The notes beneath the pieces are model-generated. The model saw only the letters and a program-made list of their open reading frames with translations, ran no database searches and was not told the DNA's origin. From assembly GCA_934045905.1 (NCBI GenBank), contig OW203762.1:27188345-27252344 (forward strand): DNA of 64,000 nucleotides, given 5' to 3'. Shown here piece by piece: positions 1 through 11,026 of this stretch. Source of the stretch: Leuctra nigra. Its lineage: Eukaryota > Arthropoda > Insecta > Plecoptera > Leuctridae. The first letter of the stretch is position 1. Each line of letters begins with the position of its first letter. Made by a program: the position numbers and the translations under genes.

Positions 1-111
1 TACGCTGTATCTGAGTGGTGTCCTCCTACTGCCAAAGACCCTGGCATTAATTGCTTGCTTGCTGATGATTGCATTGAAGTTGAGTTCATCAACTCACTCA
101 TCGTGTTTCAG

Positions 112-258
112 AACAAGATGTCGCCCGCCAAGATACGCAAGAACAGCCGCGCAGCCGCAGCAGTGGCTAACGAGGCTGAGGCGAAGATCCACTGCGACGA
201 GGCTGCTGCGCACGTCAAGCTTGCCAACTACTGCAAGGCACTGCACGCATATAACCTG
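112..258 (+). CDS. Candidate alternative 5' exon of the ODAD4/TTC25-like gene
   Basis: An acceptor-like site (cgtgtttcag) precedes 112, an ATG lies at 118, and a donor (ctg|gtaata) follows 258. From the ATG it encodes 47 residues ending in ANYCKALHAYNL, which reads as the first part of a TPR repeat. It ends in phase 0. If joined to the exon at 7511 (phase 0, ALELSPGDK) it makes a well-formed TPR, just as the exon at 6565-7074 does. It could be an alternative first exon or the remnant of an upstream paralogue; the frame is also open upstream of the ATG. TPR family membership is by pattern; the splice partner is inferred. Confidence 0.45.
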
Positions 259-510
259 GTAATATTTCTCTACATCAAAGATAGAAGGACTGAAGTCCAT
301 TTTTTTTCGAATTTTTCTTTGCACACTTTTGCGCATGATGTATTCAAGCTCTATCAATTTGTATTTTGTATTTATTTAATTTTAATTAACCTGAAAGCAG
401 GAGCATATGAATTACAATCCATTTTACATATTACGTGCGATAGTCGGTAGGTTCAAAGTACAATGCCAAGTAGGAAGGTACACGACACAAAATCAAAGCA
501 TGTGGACAAT

Positions 511-2034
511 ACTAGGAAAACGCTCGGTGTAACGCGTTGATGAGCGAGCACCGACACGCACGACATCGCCAATCATAGCACGATCCATTCAATCAAAGAT
601 CAACTAACTATACATTATTTATTACCAATTTTCCCTGCAACTTTTCATAAACACTCTGGATCAATTAAATAACATATTATTGTACTGATATTTTTCCATC
701 AATCTCTTTGGACAGATATTCAAACACTTAAAACAGCAATAAGTCTGTAAATTCTTGACCGATTGGGCTGGAAATGTGTAAAATATGATGTTATCTAGTC
801 AAAACGTCGTTTTCATAACTGTGAAACACAATCCATATCGTAAAATAAATTATTTTAGATAAGGTATACCTATACCTATGTATATGAAATACATACATTA
901 CATTTTGACTACATTATGTATTGCAATATGATCAACTAAGAAAAGAATCTGTCTTACTTGATATTGAGAATAGCCATCTATAAACTTTGCTTTGCTACAT
1001 AGAGCAACCCAGAATGCAGTGGAATTTCTGTTTTGAAATGTCATTTCTGACAGTTATTAAAACTGTCAATAAGTGCATCTATGTTCTTGACTGGTAGGGC
1101 TGAAAATTTGTAAAATAAGAGACAATGTTGGTCTGAACGACCATGCAAAATATGAGTTTGATTGATCAGATTAATCGAAGACCATTTGATAGGTCAAATG
1201 GTGGTGTGGCCATAGGCCGTTTTAAATTAAGTATACAAATGAAAAATATTGGTGCCAATCCTTGCTAAGTTTTAAGTTGCCAATCCTTGCTAAGTTTTAA
1301 GTTGATCGATTAAACCTTTATGATTGAACGGTTCCTTATTAATTTTCAAAAATCACAGGATCTCGTTCAAAAAATATATTTGGGACCACCCATATGATAT
1401 GATATGTAGTGTGTGTACACAATATCAGATCAATCTGTTGAACGGTCATTATTAGTTTCATATCGTTTAAAACTTTCTGCTCTAACTACCTTGCCTTGTA
1501 GATTCGAAGTCGCCGTGAATTTGACAGCCAACACGCAAAAAGTCCCTAAAATGACAAAAACTTTTGAAAATAACGACAGATTAGAGTGAAAATTGGCAAA
1601 AATACCTTAAATGTTGGTACCAATGACCATGCGAAGTTTTTAGTTAGTCGGTCAATCGGTTCCAGTTTAAATTTCAAAAATCACAGGAAAAATGGTATCA
1701 AATTTGAACCAATTGGAGGATTTGGCTGAAATTTTTTTTGATTGGGTACAATGTTGGTTGCAATGACTTTGCTAAATTTCAAATTGATCGAACCAACCAA
1801 TCGAAAGATAAATTTTATAAAATTTGAACCAATCACAGGATATCGTTCAGAAAAGATCCCAGGGATCGCATAGAATACGTTAGTATGTGTACAAAATTTC
1901 AGATCGATTGGTTGTGCGGTTTGACCTGGGCAGTGCAGGCAAAAAAAAACAAAAAAAACAAACAAACAAAAAAAAAAAACACACAGAGAAAGTGCCATAA
2001 GAGTACCGTGGTGACGCTCGCTACGCTCGCTCAA
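511..2034 (-). mobile_element. Helitron-like nonautonomous element, copy A
   Basis: Starts on the plus strand with ACTAGGAAAACGCTC and ends near GACGCTCGCTACGCTCGC. Read on the minus strand it ends in CCTAG followed by T, with an AACGC/GCGTT-type stem just upstream, as Helitron 3' ends do. Three other copies lie at 48911-49870, 55124-56026 and 57508-58321. No helicase ORF is present. It contains an A-rich stretch about 100 bp from the plus-strand 3' end. It is longer than the others (about 1.5 kb). Confidence 0.5.
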
Positions 2035-2490
2035 TTATGCAGAAACACAAAGTGAGGCACAGGTGGTATATATCTAAGCGGAACAAAATGAAACAATGAA
2101 GAACTCAGATGCAGTATTATGCCAAAAACAGAGTAGGTAATGGTACGGAAAGTATAACTAGGTAAACTAAGAAAAAAGGTAAAAGGATATAAAAGAAACA
2201 CGTAAATAGTAGGGCTGCATACAACACAGTGAAATATTCATAATTGAGACAAGAAATTGTTTATAATTGAATACAGTTATATTAAAGTACCTATTCCCTA
2301 AAACATGATGACTCATGATACCATTAAAAATATAATTAGATACACCCAGAAATACTGGTATTAGCTCACCTAAGAATCATTGAAATGGACTTCCACCCTT
2401 CTACCTGTGAGGTACATATTTCAGTGTCAATCTCAATCGTCTTTATTTGCACATTGTACAAAAATACAACATTCAGTAATGTGGAGACCC

Positions 2491-2790
2491 CAGGCGCGTA
2501 GGAACTAAATTTGCAAAGGGGGGGGGGGGGGGGATAATATTGTAACAGAACTTGAGCTGGAGATAAACTAGTGTCTACGAAGACCCTGGGGGGTCTGGTG
2601 AAGGGCCCCCTAGCGAAATGAGGGTCCGGAATTTTTTTTAATTTCAGGCATGAATTTGATGCATTTCTACGCGATTTTAACACTTTTAAGCATATTTTTA
2701 TCGTGACATATAAATGTACAAGAGCATAGGTAGGGGAATTGAATCAGAGGTGGGGGGGGGATTCCCCCCCTCCACCCTTCTACGCCCCTG
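2491..2790. mobile_element. hAT-like MITE with poly-G tract
   Basis: The ends read CAGGCGCGTAGGA and TTCTACGCCCCTG, imperfect inverted repeats resembling hAT termini. The flanks are similar but not identical 8-mers (ggagaccc or tggagacc against tggaaacc). Internal G runs lie near 2518-2533 and 2752-2761. Part of the interior resembles 47100-47220 and 58330-58470. Assignment is tentative because the duplication is imperfect. Confidence 0.35.
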
Positions 2791-4707
2791 TGGAAACCCA
2801 AATTTCTCTCAGAGTTCAATGCTGATTTGGGATTATAAACCACTTGTATTTATATCGTTCTGCATCTTTCCTGGAATCTGTTTCCTAAATTACAATTTAC
2901 CATCATGAAATGAAATGAAAGTGCCTTGCCCATGTTCACTAGAGTTGCACTGTTTCCTTCATTTTTGACACTAGTTGGCGTGACTGCAACTTTAATGTTT
3001 AAAAGACTATAGTGTCACAACACAAGTGTCAAGTGAGTAGTGACGCTCGCTCAATGGTGTCCTGAACACTCAGTACGAGCAACAAGTGTTTGTGTAAGTA
3101 CATAATAGATATGTGATTCGCAACCGCCGTGCTAAGTCTGAGTTACACATATCAATGATCTGAATCATGGGCCAAGAATAAGAAAAGCACAGCAACAGGA
3201 ATATTAAAAGATATTAATAATTTAATAAAATATTATTATGAATTGAGTGCAAACAACACTTTGTATAGAGTTTTGATAAAACATGTCGTTCAACTCTGTT
3301 TTGGATTCAAAAACTTGATCCTTGAATTTCAGGTTTAATAAAGGAAGTAACAAAAAAGCAAGCTTAAGGTGGCTGCATATCACGTGACTTTTCAACCAAA
3401 AAGCTACACATTTTCATTTGGAAGGGTTCAGTTTAGCAAATACTTCTCACTCATCAGATAAGTTAGGACACATCTGTTGGATGGAACTAATCTAAGCAGA
3501 AAAGAACTGCGAAAATAACTTATTAGATGATTTTACTTCCTTGCACCTAAATATTCTCAAATCAAGACCTGAAGTTTAAGGAAATCCTATGAGTTGCCTA
3601 CAGATGAAATCCTACATGAAATCCTACAGAAAAGTTATCTTAGTGTTTATCCAATTCCTTGGAGAAGGTATCATCCATTCACGTATGAGGGGAGGGATCC
3701 CCTATTCCCACTGATACATTTCTCTCCATATGTTTTTATAAAATGTCAAGATAAAAATATGTTTAAAACGTGTACAATGCGCCGAATTCATATTAGGAAT
3801 CTAGTGGAGCGGTCGCTCCACCCAGCCAAGTCGTACCGTACAATCACAGTCACTCAACATACCGTAAATGCCTAATAAACTGAGGAGCAGACCAAACACT
3901 TTTACTGTAAGCAACAACATCGCATTTTCGGCCTACTGGATCTCAAAATTGAAAAATCTCACATTGTTGCGAAATATCTTAATTTCGAGCTATGGCCCAC
4001 CCCACCCCATATAACAAATTTGGGAACAACAGGTTATGCCATTTGCGAGCTAGAGGGCCGTGAAAACAGTGAAATTACACCCCTTTTAAAACCTATCTGA
4101 TGATATCACGAAACACCGCTATCACCGCCACAGCCTAAACGGCAAAACCGATTGACTTGAAATTTTTACCACATGTGCACTTTTGGCGTCTGAGGTGCCT
4201 TTTTATAAAACCAACCGGAAGCCGCCATTTTGAAACCGGAAGTGACGTCATATCTCGAAAACGGCTACACCGATCGGAATAAAACTATCGCCAAATGATT
4301 CAGACGGTCATCTTTAAGGAATATCAATAGTCAAAATATACATTTACTATTACCGAAACCGGAAATGACGTCATAAAAATGAAGAATCAGACTTGAATCA
4401 CCTCTTACTACAATAACTACATATTCAGAAATCTTATAATGATACTTAACATTTATAAAAATAAATTCTAGGTGGCAGTAATTTCAGCCGCCATTTTTAA
4501 AACAGGAAGTGATGCCATAGCTCGAAAACGGTTGGACCTATTGGAACGATGCTTTCGCAATTCTTCATGGAATATCATTTTAAGCTTATATTTAGTACCA
4601 AACACAATTTTTCGTAGTACCCAATTCGGAAATTGCCTATTTTTTTAAAGGAATAAGTCACAAGTTAGGAACAAGTTGTGTAAATAAACTAAAAAAATTA
4701 TTGATAT

Positions 4708-5084
4708 CCCCATAAAAAACACTCCGTGTAAAAATACCAGCCAAGTCTCTTAACTATAAAAAAAATAGAAGAAATTTAAAAATTCAGCACTGAAAAGTAG
4801 TGATATCAAAAAAAGGGCCAAGTCAAAACTTCATTTTAAAAACCAAAATATACTTGGCGCATCGTTTTTAAGGGCATTATAGGTATAGGCACATTTAATT
4901 TCTGGCATATACTATACTACTATATACACGATGCGCCAAGTATATTTTGGTTTTTAAAATGAAGTTTTGACTTGGCCCTTTTTTTGATATCACTACTTTT
5001 CAGTGCTGAATTTTTAAATTTCTTCTATTTTTTTTATAGTTAAGAGACTTGGCTGGTATTTTTACACGGAGTGTTTTTTATGGG
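4708..5084. repeat. 158-bp near-perfect inverted repeat with 62-bp loop
   Basis: The left arm 4708-4865 and right arm 4928-5084 are near-perfect reverse complements, both containing the motif cttggcgcatcg or its complement. The loop is 4866-4927. No clear target duplication is seen outside the arms. It may be a fold-back element or a palindromic duplication of a single sequence. Confidence 0.85.
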
Positions 5085-6564
5085 TTATACATTTTCCGAG
5101 ACAATGCATCCATGGACCCGTATTGCACAGGGGGACCATCCCCCAGACCAACCATTATCTTCGAAGCCAATTGTATCTCCCAGTAAAGTTATTTTGCAAT
5201 AAGTATTATTATTCCCTCCTCTTGCAAAATAGTCCGTGGCCCAAGATGCATTTATTAATTTGATAAGATTGAATATTTTACAATGTGGGGCTGACAGAGG
5301 GTTTGCGTTATTTTTCTAATCACATAAACTCATTCACGTCTTTGTGAACAAACAGCCCAAATAATAATAAAAAAAACGTGTTGGTAGAAACAAAATTATT
5401 TTAAAAGGTATGTATGAACGTATAACGAAATTCATGGTAATAAGGAAATGGTAAAACACTCTCCCAATCTTGCGGCATTACAAAGAAGTCACACATCAAA
5501 GTCACATTTAAACCATTTACAAACGCCTTTGTTGTTGTGATCAATAACCAAAGAATAAAAACGTTTGTTTAAAATATGTGAATTCTATAAAAACAAAATC
5601 AATAGTCTCCCTGTTTAGTTTATTTCTGTGGGTGTTTTCTGTCGCCCTGGATGACACGTTGTTGACTGGTTGCTAGGCAACGGCCAGGAGGGTGCTAACA
5701 GAGGCGCTAACAGTCACACTTGGTGCCTCTTGTACTTGACAATACGGATTCACACTCGATTACATTATCACACGGTGTTGCAAGGATGTGTGCTTGATCA
5801 CGCGGCATTACGCGGCATTGCAACGCATTACTGCGTGTGAAACGCGTCTCGGAAACGCAAGATATTGACGCTGTCATCAGCACCATCAACACGTCAAGGC
5901 AGTGGTATTGATTCTTAGACGTCGACGTGTTGTCAAGTGTTCTGTGTGGGAACTGTGAATTGCATCAGTTATTGCATCTCATCTGTCAGTGCAGTGCGTG
6001 AGTGACGTGGTTCCAAATCAGGTGTCGCTAATTATTAATTCTCTGCTTTGAAAAACGTGTTTTAAACAACACATCCCGTAACTTAAGTTGTCTAATTTAT
6101 TTATTTAATATTTTTGTCAAAGTAGCAGAAGCTCCACGACTATATTTTCATGTGAATCAAAACTATAATAACCAGGGCGCACTTTGGCATTAAAATATTA
6201 TTATAATCAACTTGAAATTAAAGAAACTATAGTCATTGCTGAAACTGTAACTTGTATCAAAGTTATCAATACCATAATAAACAAACAAAAAATAGAATCT
6301 TGTGTGAACAACTGCATTTAAATCGTTCAGAGAACTGTGTTTTATTTGCATTCTTGTTCTTTTTTACAATCGAACGTGAATCAAATAAAAATAATTGTAT
6401 AAATTACGATCAAAAGAAAATAAGTAGGTACCTTTACTACTTTGGAACTTAAATTCTCTTGCAATTTCGAAGAAATCGTTGTAACACATCCCTTGACTTT
6501 TACGAACTCAGTGTCTAAACGAAGAATAGATCTAGATCAGGAACTACAAGATCACGTGACGAAG

Positions 6565-9500
6565 ATGGCGACGATACCGGAAGAAGCCGAGATGAGCGAG
6601 CATGCGCGCGGTCTGCTGAGGATGACGCGCGACACCGAGTTCCTGCAGAGCTTCCTTCGCGTGGACCTCGGCCAGGACTCGGACAACGACGACGTCAAGG
6701 TCAAGCACGTCAAGAAGAAGGTGTCCGTCGACGAGCCGCTGCCTCCGCGTCCCGACGCCCCTCGCGACGGCGACACGACGCCGCGGGCGCCGAGCAAGAC
6801 AACGTTCTCGCAGCTGACCAAGCTGCTGAAGAACCCGAAGAAGAAGCGGGGCAAGGGACGACAGCAGGAGGAGTTCTACACGGATAGAGATCGCGCTGCT
6901 ACGGTCAACATGGGGAGTCGGGACATCAAGAGGGATATCAAGGAGAAGAGACGTCTGGACCGCAGCAAGGCGCTGCAGATTCCTGATGAGGCGGATCCTA
7001 ACACGTTGCTGGCGCTAGGCAACCATGAGATGAGAGCGGGCAACGTCAATATTGCCATCAACTTCGTGCACAAGGTCAATCTGGAGCTTTATTGTAGCGG
7101 GCAAGAGCAGGACGAATTCAATATAGTTTGACCCTAGACACAGATCACAAGTATTGATGGACAATTATTGACAATTCATCACCAAATATCTGTTGGTTTT
7201 ATAAAGAAAGGAAAGGAGGACATGATTTTTTTATTCCATATTAAGGGACACCTCTTGTATTATGTTTGATACCCCTGTGATAAAATTACAATCACTTATG
7301 AAATAAGTGATGAGGCCCTTGATTGGGAGACTTTTGAAGATGTAATAGGATACATAATTATGTTTTATCATCCCTATGACTTTTGATTCAATTTTATTTA
7401 AAATGTGTAGCAAAGCGAAATGAATTCATATAACTCCACACTGAAATGTCTTCCAGTTATGCTTCCAGTGATTCCATGCACGTTTTAGACATAATCTCGA
7501 TGTATTCCAGGCCCTGGAGCTCAGTCCTGGAGACAAGACTGCGCTGGTGGCCAGGAGCAAGTGCTATCTACTTCTCGGAGAGCCACAGAGGGCTCTGGCA
7601 GACGCAGAATCTGCTCTTCAGCATGACAAGACCTTCATTAGAGGTACTCTTTTTCCCGAGATGTATATTTCCCGAGAGCGGAAATGCAGAGCAAAGCTCA
7701 TAGCTTTTAGAAATATCAATATTATGTATATTTTCTTGCCCATACTTATAAAAATTTCTCTGAGGTACACTAAAGTGTTTGTAGTAATAAGAGGACACCA
7801 ATTTGTGTAGTGTTTTGGTTAAAATTCGCATGACTATGCACCAGAAACAATCTTTATCGAACGTTGTGTCATGCGTGTTTTGTTTGTTGCAGCGATCTAT
7901 CAGAAGGCAGAGTGTCTCTACAGTCTAGGAGACTTCGAGCACAGTCTCATGTACTTCCATCGGGGACATCATGCTCGTCCAGAGCTGGAGGGGTTCCGAC
8001 TAGGAGTGCAAAAGGCGCAGGAGGCCATAGAGAACACTATAGGAGGTAATATATTATCATATGCAATGAGCTGGAGGGGTTCCGACTAGGAGTGCAGAAG
8101 GCGCAGGAGGCCATAGAGAACACTATAGGAGGTAATATATTATCATATGCCATGAACTGGAGGGATTCCAACTAGGAGTGCAGAAGGCGCAGGAGGCCAT
8201 AGAGAACACTATAGGAGGTAATATATTATCATATGCCATGAGCTGGAGGGATTCCGACTAGGCGTGCAGAAGGCACAGGAGGCCATAGAGAACACTATAG
8301 GAGGTAATGCATTATCATATGCCATGAACTGGAGGGATTCCAACTAGGAGTGCAGAAGGCGCAGGAGGCCATAGAGAACACTATAGGAGGTAATATATTA
8401 TTATCATATGCCATGAGCTGGAGGGATTCCGACTAGGAGTGCAGAAGGCACAGGAGGCCATAGAGAACACTATAGGAGGTAATATATTATCATATGCCAT
8501 GAGCTGGAGGGGTTCCGACTAGGAGTGCAGAAGGCGCAGGAGGCCATAGAGAACACTATAGGAGGTAATATATTATCATATGCCATGAGCTGGAGCGGTT
8601 CGGACTAGGAGTGCAGAAGGCGCAGGAGGCCATAGAGAACACTATAGGAGGTAATATATTATCATATGCCATGAACTGGAGGGATTCCGACCAGGAGTGC
8701 AGAAGGCACAGGAGGCCATAGAGAACACTATAGGAGGTAATATATTATCATATGCCATGAACTGGAGGGATTCCGACCAGGAGTGCAGAAGGCGCAGAAG
8801 GCCATAGAGAACACTATAGGAGGTAATATATTATCATATGCCATGAACTGGAGGGATTCCGACCAGGAGTGCAGAAGGCACAGGAGGCCATAGAGAACAC
8901 TATAGGAGGTAATATATTATCATATGCCATGAACTGGAGGGATTCCGACCAGGAGTGCAGAAGGCGCAGGAGGCCATAGAGAACACTATAGGAGGTAATA
9001 TATTATCATATTTCATGAGCTGGAGGGAGTCCGACTAGGCGTGCAGAAGGCACAGGAGGCCATAGAGAACACTATAGGAGGTAATATATTATCATATGCC
9101 ATGAGCTGGAGGGATTCCAACTAGGAGTGCAGAAGGCACAGGAGGCCATAGAGAACACTATAGGAGGTAATATATTATCATATGCCATGAGCTGGAGGGA
9201 TTCCGACTAGGAGTGCAGAAGGCGCAGGAGGCCATAGAGAACACTATAGGAGGTAATATATTAATATTATCATATTCCATGAGCTGGAGGGGTTCCGACT
9301 AGGAGTGCAGAAGGCACAGGAGGCCATAGAGAACACTATAGGAGGTAAACACCCCAAGCAACCAGCACATTGCGGTCACCACGAGATCAGGGCTTCAGGA
9401 CAATACAGGAGGTTACATGGATCGTGTTCTAGGCAAGAGCGCCACAACGAGTCGAGTCACCAGTCGGTCCGTGTCCAAGGCTGGGTCGGACAGCAGCCGT

Positions 9501-10243
9501 CTCAGAAACTCCGTCAAGCCTCGGCGAGCTCCTCATCTCTTGGGCGAACTCAACGTAGACAAGAACTACCTCGAACAACTACTGCAGAATCCAGGTAAGA
9601 AAGAACCGTGAGTGCGCACCATGATGAGGTGAACGAGCGGGCCTCTGAGCGCTCACGAAGACGTGACCCCTCCATCAGTCAGACAACTAGCGCCAACCTG
9701 GTGGCAAACGCTAGAGTTTAGATGACACTAAGTGCGTTTGACAAAAACGATGCAGCGCCTGAGGGAAAATGCCAGAAAAAAACGAAAACAAAATTGCTGT
9801 ATACTCCTGAAATGGAGGTTGACTTGACTTTGCTCCTCTGTTATAGGGAAAACTTTAGCGTAGATGAGTGTTGTCCAAACTCCAAACGCACTTTAGCGTA
9901 GGTTCTCATTTGATTTGTTTACCGCTTTGCTGTTGTAGTAGAATCAGGTTCCTGACGACTTCACGTGACCAACCATCATTGTCCGCACTAAAGAGACTAG
10001 ACATACACTTCCCCCGCCCCACCACTCGGGGGTAGTGTAGGTCTAGTCTCGTAAGTCCGCACTGTACCCAGACCCCTGGGAGATCTCACCAATATGTCAC
10101 GACAATGATTGTGATTGGTTTGTGCAGACATCAAGTGCGCTCACCACGAGACTGCCAACCACATCACCAGCTACGCCGAGGAGGGCGTCGCCTATCTCAA
10201 CACTAGACAGGAGTTCTGGCGACAGCGACGCACCAAGCAGTGA
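6565..10243 (+). CDS. ODAD4: Outer dynein arm docking TPR protein (ODAD4/TTC25-like), apparently 3'-truncated
   Basis: Exons read as 6565-7074, 7511-7643, 7893-8045, about 9391-9594 and 10128-10243; phases chain (0,1,1,1) to 371 aa plus TGA. The order of motifs matches the known TTC25 family: a TPR hairpin (ALELSPGDK, ARSKCYLLLGEPQRAL), a second TPR (AIYQKAECLYSLGDFEHSL), GVQKAQEAIEN, LLGELNVDKNYLEQLL, then YLNTRQEFWRQ. The family protein docks outer dynein arms on ciliary doublets. The first about 145 residues are charged and low complexity, without a recognised domain. Oddities: the introns carry exon-derived tandem arrays, the acceptor at 9390 has a poor pyrimidine tract (9408 is another in-phase option), and the TGA at 10241 stops well short of the usual about 600-700 aa. 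No C-terminal TPR exons are visible before SETD2 at 14.4 kb. This may be a short isoform, a damaged gene or an assembly effect. Confidence 0.72.
7981..9346 (+). repeat. 86-bp tandem array derived from the 3' end of an ODAD4 exon (16 copies)
   Basis: The unit consists of the exon end coding roughly LEGFRLGVQKAQEAIENTIGG (about 64 nt), its 5' splice site (gag|gtaata) and about 20 nt of intron start. The donor motif aggaggtaa recurs 16 times at a regular spacing of 86 bp, near 8041, 8127, 8213 and onward to 9340; two intervals are slightly longer (3-6 bp). The first copy is the real exon end; the last reads gag|gtaaac and runs into unique sequence. Copies differ by few substitutions, so the expansion looks recent. 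Confidence 0.93.
9990..10054. mobile_element. 65-bp palindromic insertion with 9-bp direct repeats
   Basis: The sequence is a hairpin: GAGACTAGAC...GGGGG on one side pairs with GTCTAGTCTC on the other. It is flanked by identical 9-mers GTCCGCACT at 9981-9989 and 10055-10063. The first half recurs near 28046-28080 inside another element. It sits in an ODAD4 intron. It looks like a very short mobile foldback unit; the enzyme that moved it is unknown. Confidence 0.6.
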
Positions 10244-11026
10244 TCTGTGACGCTGTCACATCACCAGCTACGCCGAGGAGGGCGTCGCCTACCTCAACAC
10301 TAGACAGGAGTTCTGGCGACAGCGACGCACCAAGCAGTGATCTGTCACGCTGTCACATCACCAGCTACGCCGAGGAGGGCGTCGCCTACCTCAACACTAG
10401 ACAGGAGTTCTGGCGACAGCGACGCACCAAGCAGTGATCTGTCAAGCTGTCACATCACCAGCTACGCCGAGGAGGGCGTCGCCTATCTCAACACTAGACA
10501 GGAGTTCTGGCGACAGCGACGCACCAAGCAGTGATCTGTCACGCTGTCATATCACCAGCTACGCCGAGGAGGGCGGCGCCTATCTCAACACTAGACAGGA
10601 GTTCTGGCGACAGCGACGCACCAAGCAGTGATCTGTCACGGTGTCACATCACCAGCTACGCCGAGGAGGGCGTCGCCTATCTCAACACTAGACAGGAGTT
10701 CTGGCGACAGCGACGCACCAAGCAGTGATCTGTCACGCTGTCACATCACCAGCTACGCCGAGGAGGGCGTCGCCTATCTCAACACTAGACAGGAGTTCTG
10801 GCGACAGCGACGCACCAAGCAGTGATCTGTCACGCTGTCACATCACCAGCTACGCCGAGGAGGGCGTCGCCTATCTCAACACTAGACAGGAGTTCTGGCG
10901 ACAGCGACGCACCAAGCAGTGATCTGTCACGGTGTCACATCACCAGCTACGCCGAGGAGGGCGTCGCCTATCTCAACACTAGACAGGAGTTCTGGCGACA
11001 GCGACGCACCAAGCAGTGATCTGTCA
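10152..11026 (+). repeat. 97-bp tandem array derived from the last ODAD4 exon (9 copies)
   Basis: The unit runs from cacatcaccagctacgcc to gatctgtcacgctgt, so each copy repeats the coding segment ITSYAEEGVAYLNTRQEFWR plus the TGA and 14 following bases. Nine copies of caccaagcagtgatctgt are spaced 97-98 bp apart from 10231 to about 11008. Because 97 is not a multiple of three and every copy carries the TGA, the array does not lengthen the protein. The coding segments are nearly identical. Confidence 0.93.

Larger units (their letters stand above)
259..6564. other. Noncoding interval rich in dispersed repeats
   Basis: No convincing coding exon is seen. It holds a Helitron-like element (511-2034), a poly-G containing hAT-like element (2491-2790), degenerate repeats with 'gccgccatttt' and 'ggaagtgacgtcat' (about 4190-4620), and a 158-bp inverted repeat (4708-5084). 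The last kilobase before 6565 is presumably promoter or 5' UTR of the ODAD4-like gene, but I see no decisive promoter motif. Confidence 0.5.

Noticed and set aside
10240..11019. Row of overlapping 65-aa ORFs
   Set aside because: They are frame shadows of the 97-bp tandem repeat, start without ATG and have no family resemblance.
7981..11026. CRISPR-like arrays
   Set aside because: The units repeat head to tail without unique spacers, derive from exon sequence, and the genome is eukaryotic.
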